NCBI RefSeq assembly: GCF_030689305.1
Contig: NZ_JAUYVM010000001.1
Coordinates: forward strand, 1-64,000
Direction of reading: 5' to 3'
Length of the DNA stretch: 64,000 nucleotides
Origin: Vibrio penaeicida
GTDB lineage: Bacteria > Pseudomonadota > Gammaproteobacteria > Enterobacterales > Vibrionaceae
Shown: positions 44,158-54,861 of the stretch, piece after piece
Numbering within the stretch: the stretch's first letter is position 1
Layout of the letters: the number at the start of each line of letters is the position of its first letter
Notes under the pieces: generated by a model
Databases searched by the model: none
Told to the model about the DNA's origin: nothing
What the model saw: only the letters and a program-made list of their open reading frames with translations
Translations under genes and position numbers: made by a program

Positions 44158-45339
44158 TTAAACCGTAAAGAAAACACGCGAAAAGAAACCAATAGTAATA
44201 ATCACCGATAGCGCGCTGAATGCACACAACGTAGGCGTTCTCGCCTTGGGGTATTTTTCTAACAACAATACGAGGCAGAAAAACGCAGGGTACAAGCCAA
44301 AGATGTATCTGGGCATTGCGTTTACACCAGAAGAAAACGGCAGATACAGGTTAATGAACATGAAAATCGCTTCCGCAAAGTAGCGTTTAACACATAGATA
44401 TCCAACCATCGCAAACCCGAGTAAAGCCATTAACGTGAGGTAGAGTTTGGCCCCTCCCCTTTCAAACCCATATTCAATCCAATTGAACGGGTGAGAGAAA
44501 GTACGCCCCCAAGCGATCTGTATATGCCCAAACGCCAGCGCGTCTCCCGTTTGAAAATACAAAAATGTCATGAACCCGAAAAAACCCAAAGGCACGACCC
44601 AAATCGCCGTCAGAGCTTTGGCTACTGGCATTTTAAAACGAATCAGCTCTCGAACCCCGTAGTGCTGAACGGCTATGATAAGTATGGAAAATACGAGCAT
44701 CACACCTAAGTTACGTGTAATGGCGGCAACAAGGCCCAGTAACGCAACGTATAGCCACTGCTCTCGATAAGCAAAAAGAAAGACACCAGCAACCAGCGCA
44801 ATAAACAAAGGTTCGGCATACCCAGCCATTGAATAGACGGTAAAAGGACAAAAACACATAATCCATACCGCGTTTTTCTGCCCAGATGCACTGATCCCCA
44901 TTTGTTTTAGCACCATGACGAAGACAGGAACACTGAGTGCAAAAGAGAGATTTGAAACAACAATCAACGCTAGCCTAGCATCGTCTATGATGGGCAAGAG
45001 TAATTTAGCTAGGTACGGTGTAACTGGCATGAATGCCCAGTTTGCGGCATTTTTTCCACTTAACCACTTCGGGTATAGATCATAGCCATAATCCATCATT
45101 CTCCTAAACCATACGCAGTCAAATCGGCAGATCACCTGCCAAGCAGTGAGGTCACTGGTATCAACAGTATTGAAAGAATCAACGCCTATAAAACCGACTA
45201 GATACAACAAAGCGCGGCTAAAAATTACGGCAAAGAATATCGTTAGCCATTCTTCTTTTGATAACGAAATGTCGATTTCTTGTCTTTGCGGTACTTTATT
45301 TAAGATACCTTCATGACGAGGTATAACATTAGACATCAT
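44158..45339 (-). CDS. PIG-V-like integral membrane glycosyltransferase
   Basis: A 393-residue protein with about ten hydrophobic helices. The N-terminal loop has CRFDCVWFRRMMDYGYD and NWAFMPVTPYLAKLL, corresponding to the WDxxWYxxIAxxGY...FFPLYP pattern of the PIG-V mannosyltransferase family, with the aspartate that is probably catalytic. It probably transfers a sugar from a polyprenyl-phosphate donor on the outer face of the inner membrane. It overlaps by four bases the gene at 45336-45917, so the two work as a pair. Acceptor unknown. Confidence 0.7.
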   Translation of the reverse strand: MMSNVIPRHEGILNKVPQRQEIDISLSKEEWLTIFFAVIFSRALLYLVGFIGVDSFNTVDTSDLTAWQVICRFDCVWFRRMMDYGYDLYPKWLSGKNAANWAFMPVTPYLAKLLLPIIDDARLALIVVSNLSFALSVPVFVMVLKQMGISASGQKNAVWIMCFCPFTVYSMAGYAEPLFIALVAGVFLFAYREQWLYVALLGLVAAITRNLGVMLVFSILIIAVQHYGVRELIRFKMPVAKALTAIWVVPLGFFGFMTFLYFQTGDALAFGHIQIAWGRTFSHPFNWIEYGFERGGAKLYLTLMALLGFAMVGYLCVKRYFAEAIFMFINLYLPFSSGVNAMPRYIFGLYPAFFCLVLLLEKYPKARTPTLCAFSALSVIITIGFFSRVFFTV

Positions 45340-45917
45340 TGAAACACCACCGAGCTTATATTAATTTCAATAGGTGATTTTATTTTTAAATAGTTCAAAT
45401 CATTTGAACTATTTAAATACCCATTCACATTTGGAATTGAAAGCGTAATTCCATCAAGTGTGCGGGATGAGCTCAACTTAATTCCATTCAAAAAATAAGA
45501 AGCGTTGCTCACTAAGTTTAACTCTTTTATTTTTATGGCGATTGTTTTCTTACCCAGTGGAATAGAAGAAAAATAGATTCCACCTTCAGATTTTAAGGTC
45601 CGAAAGCCCTGCTGTGTTTTCTTCGTCCAGCCTTCTCTCGATATTAGAGGTGATTTTTGTGATAAATCGACAACACCAGATGAAGGTATCTTAAAGGTTT
45701 CACTATCTCGTCCCCAGTAGCGAGTTTTTTTATCTATATAATACGTTTTGTAAGATAGACTCACTTGTGGGGTGGCAATGAGGTACAACACCCAGAGGTA
45801 GTAACAGGAAAGCACGGAAAACAGTATAAAGAGGAAAACACGAGTGCTCGTTTGCCCCTTGTTCAATTTAACTCCATCACTGTTTGAGCCCTGCTCCTTA
45901 ATCACGTAGTTCGACAC
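45336..45917 (-). CDS. Membrane-anchored protein of unknown function, partner of the PIG-V-like gene
   Basis: A 193-residue protein with one hydrophobic helix (about residues 28-50, LFILFSVLSCYYLWVLYLIA). The remainder is an extracytoplasmic beta-rich domain (ETFKIPSSGVVDLSQKSPLISREGW..., IAIKIKELNLVSNASYFLNGIKLSSS). The stop overlaps the ATG of the glycosyltransferase gene. No named family is recognised. It could present or tether the acceptor for that enzyme, which is inference. AT-rich composition fits an accessory origin. Confidence 0.6.
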   Translation of the reverse strand: MSNYVIKEQGSNSDGVKLNKGQTSTRVFLFILFSVLSCYYLWVLYLIATPQVSLSYKTYYIDKKTRYWGRDSETFKIPSSGVVDLSQKSPLISREGWTKKTQQGFRTLKSEGGIYFSSIPLGKKTIAIKIKELNLVSNASYFLNGIKLSSSRTLDGITLSIPNVNGYLNSSNDLNYLKIKSPIEINISSVVFQ

Positions 45918-45964
45918 GTTTTTACCTCCTTGTTAGATTCACCTTTGAAGTTTGTTGTCTTCTA

Positions 45965-46006
45965 TATACCCAAGTAACATCAAGATACGGAGTTCACTTG
46001 GGTATA
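45965..46006. repeat. 42-bp inverted repeat made of two ends of the TATACCCAAG element
   Basis: TATACCCAAGT and ACTTGGGTATA are perfect 11-bp inverted repeats separated by 20 bases; the left half continues AACATCAAG like the 266-bp elements. Probably an internally deleted copy. The rest of the gap up to the chemoreceptor gene at 46392 is AT-rich with no supportable gene. Confidence 0.55.
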
Positions 46007-46391
46007 GTGTGCTCATCGAAGGGTTAAGTTCTACATTACGCCCGCAGGATCATTGTCAGCCTATAGTCAGCTAACAGACATGCTATTGACCAGATTTGAT
46101 AAATATAAACTGGATTCCAATACCTCTTAATAGCATGCGAATACTCTAGGAATAAATCGTATTTTCATCTATCAGAAATCTTAATATTTATTTTAATTCA
46201 AAAAATATTAAATAAAGCTCACTAATATCCTAGTTGTTAACTCAAGTATTCGGGTTTTATTTGTTCTAAATCAATTTTATATTAATTATTAACATCGACC
46301 TCACAATAATAATTTAAAAGAACGAGTCATCGATATTTATTAACATAAAATACATGACGTCTACAACGAACATTAGAAGTCATCATTTATT

Positions 46392-48011
46392 ATGCAAATT
46401 TCGATCACATCTAAGCTACTATTAACATTGGTTTCTGTTTTCACTCTGGTATTAGCTTCATCAACAACCTACCAGTACTTTCAGCAACGCAACTTAATCA
46501 ATACCGTATTAAGTGAACAGTTGATGGATAAAGCAGGGAACTATTTTGACAGCCTTAATATGATGATGTTAACAGGCACAATGTCGCAGAAAGAGACATT
46601 ACGAGAAAAAGCATTAGCACAAGATGGCATCGAAAACGTTAGGGTGTTGAGAGCTGACGCCGTTTCTAAACTTTATGGAGCAGGCGCGGACTATCAAAAT
46701 CCAAGAGATGAGATTGATAAGCGCGCGTTGGCAGGCGAAACCGTAATAGAAACCATTGAGGCGGAATGGGGAAAAGGCATTGTTGTTGCTTTGCCGATGA
46801 TGGCTAGAGAAAACTACCGTGGCACCAATTGTATCGCCTGCCATATGTCTCAAGATGGTGAAGTGTTGGGCGCTATTCGGCTGGAATATAACTTAAGCCA
46901 TTTAAATACCTTGGTGAGTCAACGCACTTTAATCGCCGTCGCTATCATGACTGGAATTGCTGCTTTAGGATTTTTCATCGCACTCGGTGTTATACGCAAA
47001 ATTATCGTCAACCCTCTTAAGAAAACGTCTTTATTTATGAAGCAGGTCAGCACCAAAAAAGACCTATCTATCCGGCTGAAAACGCATAAGAAAGATGAAG
47101 TGGGTCAACTCACAGAAGACATCAACACGCTGCTCGATAACGTTGCAGACAGCTTAGCTCAAGTACAGAAAACTTCTCATTCTTTGGCTCTATCTGCAAC
47201 GCAGCTTACTGGCGTTGCACGTGACAACGACAATGCCGCGAACAATCAGCAAATAGAAACGATCGAAGTCAATCAGAACATTATCGAGCTGCAAGAGCAG
47301 CAGCAGAGAATTGAAAATGCGACCATCGAAGCTTCCTCTTTAATTACGCACACCACAGACACGGCCAAATCTGGGTCCTCACGTTCGCACAACGCAAGTG
47401 AAGACATTCAAAACCTAGTGGGCGATATTGAATCGGTAAAAGGCATGATTACCGACTTAAATGAACAAACAGGTCAAGTCTCTTCCATTCTAGCGGTCAT
47501 CAAAGGCATTGCTGAACAAACCAACTTGCTTGCTTTAAATGCTGCAATTGAAGCAGCCCGAGCAGGTGAGCAAGGAAGAGGGTTTGCCGTCGTTGCGGAC
47601 GAAGTTCGCCAACTCGCCAGCCGCACCCAGGAAGCCACAGCCAGCATCGAAAACATCATCTCGAATTTTCAACAAGGCAGTGATCAATCCCTAGAATCCG
47701 TGGATCATGTCTGTCAGCAAGCTCACTCAAGAGCAGAGTCTATTGAATTGTTGTCTCGAACATTGGCAGAAGTTGTAGAGGAAATGCAGCAAGCGAATCA
47801 ACATGCCAATAGCATTCAGGAACAGGTGAGATTGCAAACTTCTGTTAGCAACAACGTGAGTCACAAGCTGGAAACCATCACTTTACATGCCGATCAAACC
47901 TCCGCTTCCGCTAGTCAAACACGTGAGATCAGTCTAAATCTTGAGCATTTGTCCGAGCAACTTGAGGCATTACTTAATCAATTTACGCTTCCACACGACA
48001 TTAAAGGTTGA
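46392..48011 (+). CDS. Methyl-accepting chemotaxis protein with c-type heme motif
   Basis: A 539-residue chemoreceptor. Membrane helix about residues 8-26 is followed by a periplasmic sensor domain of about 150 residues. That domain contains CIACH at about residues 147-151, the CxxCH motif for covalent heme attachment. After a second membrane helix (about 178-200) comes HAMP ([15 protein letters not shown]...). The signalling tip is [36 protein letters not shown]. It probably reports redox state or a gas ligand to CheA. No strong ribosome site before the start. Confidence 0.92.
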   Translation: MQISITSKLLLTLVSVFTLVLASSTTYQYFQQRNLINTVLSEQLMDKAGNYFDSLNMMMLTGTMSQKETLREKALAQDGIENVRVLRADAVSKLYGAGADYQNPRDEIDKRALAGETVIETIEAEWGKGIVVALPMMARENYRGTNCIACHMSQDGEVLGAIRLEYNLSHLNTLVSQRTLIAVAIMTGIAALGFFIALGVIRKIIVNPLKKTSLFMKQVSTKKDLSIRLKTHKKDEVGQLTEDINTLLDNVADSLAQVQKTSHSLALSATQLTGVARDNDNAANNQQIETIEVNQNIIELQEQQQRIENATIEASSLITHTTDTAKSGSSRSHNASEDIQNLVGDIESVKGMITDLNEQTGQVSSILAVIKGIAEQTNLLALNAAIEAARAGEQGRGFAVVADEVRQLASRTQEATASIENIISNFQQGSDQSLESVDHVCQQAHSRAESIELLSRTLAEVVEEMQQANQHANSIQEQVRLQTSVSNNVSHKLETITLHADQTSASASQTREISLNLEHLSEQLEALLNQFTLPHDIKG

Positions 48012-48133
48012 AGCTAATGATTTGACAGGTAATATGTCAGGTTGAAATTGAAGAAATGATTTCTAACCCGATTGAGCGTTCACAAATCACTCAACCGGGT
48101 TGTATTTTGACCTCTATGGAGAATATATCAAAC

Positions 48134-49534
48134 ATGACTTACGCGCCTGTAACAGACGTACTAAGCGGTAAGCTGGCTGTAGATAGTGAAGTCACTGTCC
48201 GCGGTTGGATCCGTTCACGTCGTGATTCCAAAGCTGGAATCTCTTTCCTTGCCATTTATGACGGCTCTTGTTTCGACCCGATTCAGGCCGTGGTCCCAAA
48301 TAATCTTAATAATTACGAAGACGAAGTATTAAAGCTAACTACAGGCTGCTCTGTTGAAGTAACAGGTAAGATTGTTGAGTCTCCTGCAAAAGGTCAAGAT
48401 TTCGAACTCGCTGCAACCGACGTTAAAGTTGTAGGCTGGGTAGAAGATGCTGACACTTATCCAATGGCTAAGACACGTCACTCTATTGAATACCTTCGCG
48501 AAGTAGCGCACTTACGCCCACGTACAAATGTGATTGGTGCAGTGGCTCGTGTTCGTAACTGCTTATCTCAAGCTATTCACCGTTTCTACCACGAAGAAGG
48601 TTTCTTCTGGACATCTGCCCCACTTATCACTGCATCTGATGCAGAAGGCGCAGGTGAAATGTTCCGTGTTTCTACACTAGACATGGAAAACCTACCTCGT
48701 ACTGAAAAAGGCGACGTAGACTACAACGAAGATTTCTTCGGTAAAGAGACTTTCCTAACGGTTTCTGGTCAACTTAATGCGGAAGCTTATGCTTGTGCAC
48801 TCAGCAAAGTTTACACATTTGGTCCAACTTTCCGCGCGGAAAATTCAAACACGAGTCGTCACCTAGCGGAATTCTGGATGGTTGAGCCTGAAGTTGCATT
48901 CGCTGATCTAGACGATGTAGCAAAACTGGCTGAAGACATGCTTAAGTATGTTTTCAAAGCGGTTCTTGCAGAGCGTCGTGACGATCTAGAATTCTTTGCT
49001 CAACGTATCGACAAAGAAGCAATTACTCGCCTAGAGCAGTTTGTTGACGCAGACTTTGCGCAAGTTGACTACACAGATGCTATTCAAATTCTTCTTGATT
49101 CCGGTAAGAAATTTGAATTTGACGTTGAATGGGGTATCGACATGTCTTCTGAACATGAACGTTACCTTGCAGAAGAACACTTCAAGGCACCAGTAATCGT
49201 TAAGAACTACCCGAAAGACATTAAAGCTTTCTACATGCGTCTAAACGATGATGGTAAAACAGTAGCGGCAATGGATGTACTTGCGCCGGGTATTGGTGAA
49301 ATCATTGGTGGTGCACAACGTGAAGAGCGCCTAGATATTCTTGACGAGCGTATGCTCGCAATGAACATCGATCCTGAGCACATGAGCTGGTACCGCGACT
49401 TACGCAAATACGGAACGGTTCCACACGCTGGTTTCGGTTTAGGTTTCGAGCGTTTAGTGTCTTACGTAACAGGTATGGGTAACGTTCGTGACGTGATTCC
49501 ATTCCCACGTACGCCACGTAGTGCAAACTTCTAG
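48134..49534 (+). CDS. asnS: Asparaginyl-tRNA synthetase
   Basis: About 466 residues from the ATG opening [12 protein letters not shown], which fits the normal AsnRS length. Class IIb features: the OB-fold anticodon domain ([27 protein letters not shown]), motif 2 ([25 protein letters not shown]) and motif 3 ([25 protein letters not shown]). The S-N-T discrimination and motif spacing are of AsnRS rather than AspRS. It charges tRNA-Asn with asparagine. Good terminator follows. Confidence 0.97.
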   Translation: MTYAPVTDVLSGKLAVDSEVTVRGWIRSRRDSKAGISFLAIYDGSCFDPIQAVVPNNLNNYEDEVLKLTTGCSVEVTGKIVESPAKGQDFELAATDVKVVGWVEDADTYPMAKTRHSIEYLREVAHLRPRTNVIGAVARVRNCLSQAIHRFYHEEGFFWTSAPLITASDAEGAGEMFRVSTLDMENLPRTEKGDVDYNEDFFGKETFLTVSGQLNAEAYACALSKVYTFGPTFRAENSNTSRHLAEFWMVEPEVAFADLDDVAKLAEDMLKYVFKAVLAERRDDLEFFAQRIDKEAITRLEQFVDADFAQVDYTDAIQILLDSGKKFEFDVEWGIDMSSEHERYLAEEHFKAPVIVKNYPKDIKAFYMRLNDDGKTVAAMDVLAPGIGEIIGGAQREERLDILDERMLAMNIDPEHMSWYRDLRKYGTVPHAGFGLGFERLVSYVTGMGNVRDVIPFPRTPRSANF

Positions 49535-49557
49535 AAGCTGCCTACCCTTCTGAATCC

Positions 49558-49586
49558 AAACGCCACTCAGATGAGTGGCGTTTTTG
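49558..49586 (+). terminator. Rho-independent terminator of asnS
   Basis: Stem AAACGCCACTC / GAGTGGCGTTT followed by TTGTTTT. Confidence 0.88.
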
Positions 49587-49787
49587 TTTTAATTGTCTCA
49601 ATCTCAGTTAGGAACCAAACCATTTTTTGAGCTTTTGCTTGCTGTATATCCAATTAACTTCAAGAAATGGGTTAGCTGAAATGAAAAGAATAATAGGTCG
49701 GTCTTATCCTTTAAGGAATATAACTCAGCCGAAGTGCTAGACTGAAACAAAGATAAGATAGACCAAAGAACTATTAAGGATTGTCCT

Positions 49788-51290
49788 ATGAACGCCAAGG
49801 ACTTCAATACATCACTTACTTTTAAATTGTATACGATAGCAGGACTGCTATTTGGTATCTACGGGGGGCGAGTATGCCCAATGCTGGAGACTCTAACGCT
49901 TAAAGAAGTGCTTTTTCATACTGGTGTGGTCTATGCCATTCTTTTTGCAATAAGACTCACGGTCACTAACCTTTATATTAACAAGCAAAATGCCAATTTC
50001 ATTCGCTTAGATACGGCACTGTTTTTCTTAATTAGCCTTCCTTTTGCTTATTTTTACCACTCTGTTTATGAGTTCCCCATCGAGAGCAATTTAAAAGTTC
50101 TCTTTGGTATGACATTGTTTGGATTCTTTACCGGAAGTATTTTACATTTGAGCTATCAAATAAAAGATTTCAGCTCTTTAATTAAACAAGATCAAACGAG
50201 CATCAGCTTAATCGGCAAGCGGCATTCGATGGTAAAACAAATGATCACTTTGGTCGTTTTGTTACTTTCCACGTTGGCCATAATGCTCAGTATGGTGGCA
50301 TTTAAAGATATACATTGGCTAGAAAACACACCAGAAGCCCTGCACGACGGTTCTGGAAAACTCAGTATCTTAAAAGAGTTTATTTACATTGCCGCTGTGC
50401 TCACCGGTTATGCCATTACCATCATGGTGCTATGGGCAAAGTTAATGAAAAAGGTGCTACTCAGCCAAGAAAAAGCGCTTATTCAAGTAACAAATGGAAA
50501 TATCGCAGCTAGGCTTCCGATTGCGCAAAATGACGAATTGGGCGCGATGGCCACTTTAACGAACCAAATGTTGGATTCACTGCAAGAATCACAGGATGAA
50601 GTACAAACTACACGTGATGTCGCTATCGTTAGCCTTGCCGCACTCGCCGAGTCGCGTGATAACGAGACTGGAGCCCATATATTACGTACCCAAGAATACG
50701 TGAAAGCGCTGGCTATTCATCTTTCTTCTTCGGAAAAATTCAGTCGCCTCTTAACCCCTTCCTATATTGACCTTCTTTATAAGTCAGCTCCTTTGCACGA
50801 TGTAGGTAAAGTCGGTATCCCCGACGCCGTATTATTGAAGCCAGGAAAACTGACAGACGACGAGTTCGACATTATGAAAGGGCATCCACAAATAGGGGCA
50901 GATGCTTTATCCATTGCGGAAAGACGCATGGGCAGTTCATCATTTTTGAAGCTTGCCCGTGAGATTTCATTGTCACACCATGAAAAATGGGATGGCAGTG
51001 GCTATCCAAATGCGCTTTCAGGAGAGAGCATTCCGCTCTCTGGTCGTTTAATGGCTCTGGCGGATGTTTATGACGCTCTAATTTCTAAACGTATATACAA
51101 ACCTGCTTTCAGCCATGAGAAAGCGAAAGGCATCATTCTGGAAGGGCGTGGTCAACACTTTGACCCTGAAGTGGTAGACGCATTTTTAAGTGTAGAGGAA
51201 GAGTTCAAACAAATAGCCGCGCACTATAAGGACAAAAAGCAAGAATCCGAAGAGCAGAAGCCTGATGCCGACAACCTACAATTTGCATAA
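49788..51290 (+). CDS. HD-GYP domain c-di-GMP phosphodiesterase, membrane-bound
   Basis: A 500-residue protein. The N-terminal half has about six hydrophobic segments (to about residue 225). A HAMP-like linker follows (LIQVTNGNIAARLPIAQNDELGAMATLTNQML). The HD-GYP domain has ESRDNETGAHILRTQEYVKAL, PLHDVGKVGIPDAVLLKPG (HD pair) and HHEKWDGSGYP near 399-409. The GYP triad is intact, so hydrolysis of c-di-GMP is expected. It opposes the GGDEF protein at 6775-8322. It is a single gene. Confidence 0.9.
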   Translation: MNAKDFNTSLTFKLYTIAGLLFGIYGGRVCPMLETLTLKEVLFHTGVVYAILFAIRLTVTNLYINKQNANFIRLDTALFFLISLPFAYFYHSVYEFPIESNLKVLFGMTLFGFFTGSILHLSYQIKDFSSLIKQDQTSISLIGKRHSMVKQMITLVVLLLSTLAIMLSMVAFKDIHWLENTPEALHDGSGKLSILKEFIYIAAVLTGYAITIMVLWAKLMKKVLLSQEKALIQVTNGNIAARLPIAQNDELGAMATLTNQMLDSLQESQDEVQTTRDVAIVSLAALAESRDNETGAHILRTQEYVKALAIHLSSSEKFSRLLTPSYIDLLYKSAPLHDVGKVGIPDAVLLKPGKLTDDEFDIMKGHPQIGADALSIAERRMGSSSFLKLAREISLSHHEKWDGSGYPNALSGESIPLSGRLMALADVYDALISKRIYKPAFSHEKAKGIILEGRGQHFDPEVVDAFLSVEEEFKQIAAHYKDKKQESEEQKPDADNLQFA

Positions 51291-51473
51291 ACTTGTTCGG
51301 TTTTGTATTCGAGCTCCCCTACCCCGAGAACAAAGTATGGTTTGCTCGATTTACTGGCGATAATCGTCCAGATTTACAGGAGATTAATGGGATTTTTCTA
51401 GCGTTGTACGGTCACTGGTCCGCTAACAAATAAAAATACCACTTTCTGTTGAAATCCGGTTGTAACCCGTGTC

Positions 51474-51524
51474 GGGGAAAGGTATAAATAAGCGTATATC
51501 GATACTCAAGTTTAACCTTTCCCC
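51474..51524 (+). promoter_or_regulatory. Inverted repeat in the leader of the aminotransferase gene
   Basis: GGGGAAAGGT and ACCTTTCCCC are perfect 10-bp arms separated by 31 bases, 23 bp before the ATG. The leader RNA could fold into a stem, or the arms could be a long-spaced operator. Confidence 0.45.
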
Positions 51525-51547
51525 ATTAATTAAAACGGACGCCGATT

Positions 51548-52738
51548 ATGTTTGAAAAAGTCAATGCCGCCCCCGCTGACCCAATCCTTGGTCTAACCGA
51601 AGAATTCAAAAAAGATACCCGCGAAGCTAAAATTAACCTAGGTGTTGGTATCTACAAAAATGAGCAAGGTCAAACTCCTGTTCTGGCGACAGTTAAAAAA
51701 GCGGAAGCAGCGCTTCTTGAAACAGAGAAAACCAAATCTTACCTGACCATTGAAGGAACAGCTGAGTACGGTTTAGCGGTACAAAAGTTACTATTTGGTG
51801 CGGATTCTGATGTCGTTGCGTCTAAGCGTGCAAAAACAGCACAGGCTCCAGGTGGTACTGGTGCATTACGTGTTGCTGGCGAGTTCATTAAACGTCAACT
51901 TAACAGTCCTAAGATCTGGATCAGCAACCCAACTTGGGCTAACCACAACGGCGTATTTACCGCGGCTGGTCTTGAGACGGCTCAATACAGCTACTACAAC
52001 GCAGAAACGAAAGACAAAGATTTTGCTTCTATGGTCGCTGATCTAGAAACAGCAAGTGCTGGCGACATCGTGCTTCTTCACGGTTGTTGTCACAATCCAA
52101 CGGGTATTGACCCGACTGTGGATGAGTGGGAAACACTGGCTAAGCTTTGTGCCGACAAAGGTTTGCTTCCTCTATTCGATTTCGCATACCAAGGTTTTGC
52201 TAAAGGTGTAGAAGAAGATGCTGCAGGTCTTCGTGTATTCGCGAAGCACAACTCAGAGATTCTAGTGGCAAGCTCTTTCTCCAAAAACTTCGGTTTGTAC
52301 AACGAACGTGTGGGTGCATTTACGCTTGTGGCAAAAGAAGAAGATGTTGCTGCAACGGCTTTCTCTCAAGTGAAAAGCATCATTCGTTCTATCTACTCTA
52401 ATCCTCCAGCGCACGGCTCTGCGGTTGTAACTCACATTCTTAACGATGCTGATCTTCGTGCTGAATGGGAAAAAGAAGTCGCTGAAATGCGCGACCGTAT
52501 TCAAGAGATGCGCGAGCTTTTCGTAGCCACTTTAAAATCTGAAGGTGTAGAGGCTGATTTCAGCTTCATTGAACGCCAGAATGGCATGTTCTCATTCTCT
52601 GGTTTATCCAAAGAGCAAGTTACCCGCTTGAAAGAAGAGTTCGCTATCTACATCGTGGGTTCTGGTCGCATCAGCGTTGCTGGTATGACAAAAGAAAACA
52701 TGGGACCACTTTGTAAAGGTATTGCAGCGGTTCTTTAA
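51548..52738 (+). CDS. Amino acid aminotransferase, AspC/TyrB group
   Basis: A 396-residue fold-type I PLP aminotransferase. Hallmarks: [17 protein letters not shown] near 30-46, [46 protein letters not shown] and the PLP lysine in [18 protein letters not shown] near residue 246. The C-terminal [20 protein letters not shown] carries the substrate-carboxylate arginine. It is AspC or TyrB; sequence alone from memory does not separate aspartate from aromatic preference. It has a strong leader inverted repeat and terminator. Confidence 0.92.
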   Translation: MFEKVNAAPADPILGLTEEFKKDTREAKINLGVGIYKNEQGQTPVLATVKKAEAALLETEKTKSYLTIEGTAEYGLAVQKLLFGADSDVVASKRAKTAQAPGGTGALRVAGEFIKRQLNSPKIWISNPTWANHNGVFTAAGLETAQYSYYNAETKDKDFASMVADLETASAGDIVLLHGCCHNPTGIDPTVDEWETLAKLCADKGLLPLFDFAYQGFAKGVEEDAAGLRVFAKHNSEILVASSFSKNFGLYNERVGAFTLVAKEEDVAATAFSQVKSIIRSIYSNPPAHGSAVVTHILNDADLRAEWEKEVAEMRDRIQEMRELFVATLKSEGVEADFSFIERQNGMFSFSGLSKEQVTRLKEEFAIYIVGSGRISVAGMTKENMGPLCKGIAAVL

Positions 52739-52813
52739 TGAATTCGCACTGCATTGTTTCGTTGGATTTGTCTTTTTAATGAGCTAGATGGATTTAATGG
52801 ACAACTCTGATTC

Positions 52814-52843
52814 AAAAGACCAGCCTCGTGGCTGGTCTTTTTT
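52814..52843 (+). terminator. Rho-independent terminator of the aminotransferase gene
   Basis: Stem AAAAGACCAGCC / GGCTGGTCTTTT with a TCGT loop and a T run. Confidence 0.88.
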
Positions 52844-52977
52844 ATTGATTCCTATACGATGAATATATCCGAGACACCTCTAGGTTCGGGTTCAGCAAAA
52901 ATTTCCATCATTAGACCTCGTTACGCACTCTAAAAAGTCAGCGACACCAGTAATTGAAGGTCAGCCAAGAGCGAATC

Positions 52978-54861
52978 ATGCAAGCAGAAATTATAGAAAT
53001 AAAAACTTTCATCTCTCAATACCCTCCGTTCAACGTATTGACAGAAGACCTGCTCGATAGTGTTGCAAACAGCATTGAAATCTCCTATTTCAGGCAAGGC
53101 ACACCTATTATTCATTTTGGCGATCACATCCATGACTTGTACCTCGTTCGAAGTGGTGTAGTCGAAGTCTACCGCCGTAATGGTGAGCTTTATAACCGCC
53201 TAGATGAAGGGGACGTATTTGGGCAGATGGGCTTGTTAACCAACAACAAAGTTCGATTCCCAGTAACCGCGATTGAAGATACCCTTGTGTACTGCATTCC
53301 GGAAGATACCTTTCAAACGCTTTACGATGAAAACGATAACTTTGCAGATTTTGTTGAAGTAGAGGATTCAGCAAGATTGCGCCAAGCGGTATCAAACAAC
53401 AGTGACGCGAACGATCTTACAACCTCTAAAGTTAGAACGTTGCTAACCAGAGAGCCCGTAACGATTTTCAGCGATCAATCCATTCAAGAAGCCGCACAAC
53501 TCATGGCAGCAGAAAATGTTTCCTCTTTATTGGTGTTCCATCAAGAAACCGCTGAAAACGAAGAAGATGACAGCCCCTTAAAAGGCATTATCACCGACCG
53601 GGATCTGTGCACAAGAGTACTTGCTGCGGGGCTTTCTCCTGATTCCCCGGTTGCTGATGTTATGTCGACCGATGTTGTCTCTCTCGATCACAATGCCTAT
53701 GTATACGAAGCCATGTTGACCATGCTTAGATACAATATGCACCACCTCCCTGTTGTGAAAAACCACCAGCCACTCGGGATTATCGAAGCAACGGACATCG
53801 TGCGCTACGAATCCCAGAACTCTCTCCTTCTTGTTAGCAGTATTTTCCAGCAACAAACATTAGAAGAGTTAAAAAGCCTTTCCGAGCAAGTTAAAGACAG
53901 TTTTGTAAGGCTCGTGAACGAAGACGCCAATTCCCATATGGTGGGCAGCGCCATGTCGGTCATTGGACGAAGTTTTAAACAAAGAATCATTGAGATGGCG
54001 GAAGAGGAACTTGGTGCTCCTCCTGTTCCTTACTGCTTCTTGGCACTGGGCTCTATGGCGCGGGATGAACAGCTCATAGTGACCGATCAAGACAACGCCA
54101 TTATTCTCGATGAAAGCTACGACGCAGAAAAACACGGTGAGTACTTCGAAAATCTTGCCACGTTTGTATGTGATGCGCTTAACGAATGTGGTTACAACCT
54201 CTGCACTGGCGATATCATGGCAACCAACCCAATGTGGCGCATGACACGCCGAGAGTGGGAAGAGTGCTTCAATGATTGGATCGATGATCCCAGCCCTAAA
54301 GCACTATTGAACAGCTCCATATTCTTTGACCTGGACGGGGTTCATGGTCGCACTAAATGGGCAGAGCAGCTCAACGGATATATTGTTCGACGAGCAAGAA
54401 AAAACAACCGCTTCTTGGCGTGTTTGGCTCGTAATGCCATCAATCGCACGCCACCATTAGGCTTCTTCAAAAGCTTTGTGATGGAAAAAGATGGTCAGCA
54501 CAAAAACTCCATCAATCTAAAAAGGCGTGGTACCGCTCCTCTCGCGGATCTGATTCGAGTGCATGCTCTCGCGGTAGGCTCACGCTCTCAAAACTCTTTT
54601 GAGCGCCTAGACGACATTATTGATGCCGGCATCCTGCCTAAGGGGAAAGGCGAAGATCTCCGTGATGCAATGGAGTTTATTTCAACCGTTCGTATTCGAC
54701 ACCAAGCTCTGGATGTTGAAGCCATGATAGAGCCAGATAACAATATCGAACCCGACAATATGTCTGATTTTGAACGCCGTAACCTAAAAGATGCATTTCA
54801 GATTCTAAGCAACGCTCAGAATTTTTTGAAATATCGTTACCAAGCAAACACCTTTAAATGA
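52978..54861 (+). CDS. cNMP-binding, CBS and DUF294 nucleotidyltransferase-like protein
   Basis: About 627 residues. The N-terminal cyclic-nucleotide-binding domain (about 18-120, HDLYLVRSGVVEVYRRNGELYNRLDEGDVFGQMGLL) is followed by two CBS motifs (about 150-285). Then comes a DUF294 nucleotidyltransferase-like domain (FLALGSMARDEQLIVTDQDNAIILDE, GSxxRxExxxxTDxD) and a C-terminal substrate-binding region. It is a GlnD-like uridylyltransferase relative; the target is unknown. Its stop overlaps the ATG of the exonuclease gene by four bases. The ATG chosen has AAGAG upstream. Confidence 0.88.
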   Translation: MQAEIIEIKTFISQYPPFNVLTEDLLDSVANSIEISYFRQGTPIIHFGDHIHDLYLVRSGVVEVYRRNGELYNRLDEGDVFGQMGLLTNNKVRFPVTAIEDTLVYCIPEDTFQTLYDENDNFADFVEVEDSARLRQAVSNNSDANDLTTSKVRTLLTREPVTIFSDQSIQEAAQLMAAENVSSLLVFHQETAENEEDDSPLKGIITDRDLCTRVLAAGLSPDSPVADVMSTDVVSLDHNAYVYEAMLTMLRYNMHHLPVVKNHQPLGIIEATDIVRYESQNSLLLVSSIFQQQTLEELKSLSEQVKDSFVRLVNEDANSHMVGSAMSVIGRSFKQRIIEMAEEELGAPPVPYCFLALGSMARDEQLIVTDQDNAIILDESYDAEKHGEYFENLATFVCDALNECGYNLCTGDIMATNPMWRMTRREWEECFNDWIDDPSPKALLNSSIFFDLDGVHGRTKWAEQLNGYIVRRARKNNRFLACLARNAINRTPPLGFFKSFVMEKDGQHKNSINLKRRGTAPLADLIRVHALAVGSRSQNSFERLDDIIDAGILPKGKGEDLRDAMEFISTVRIRHQALDVEAMIEPDNNIEPDNMSDFERRNLKDAFQILSNAQNFLKYRYQANTFK

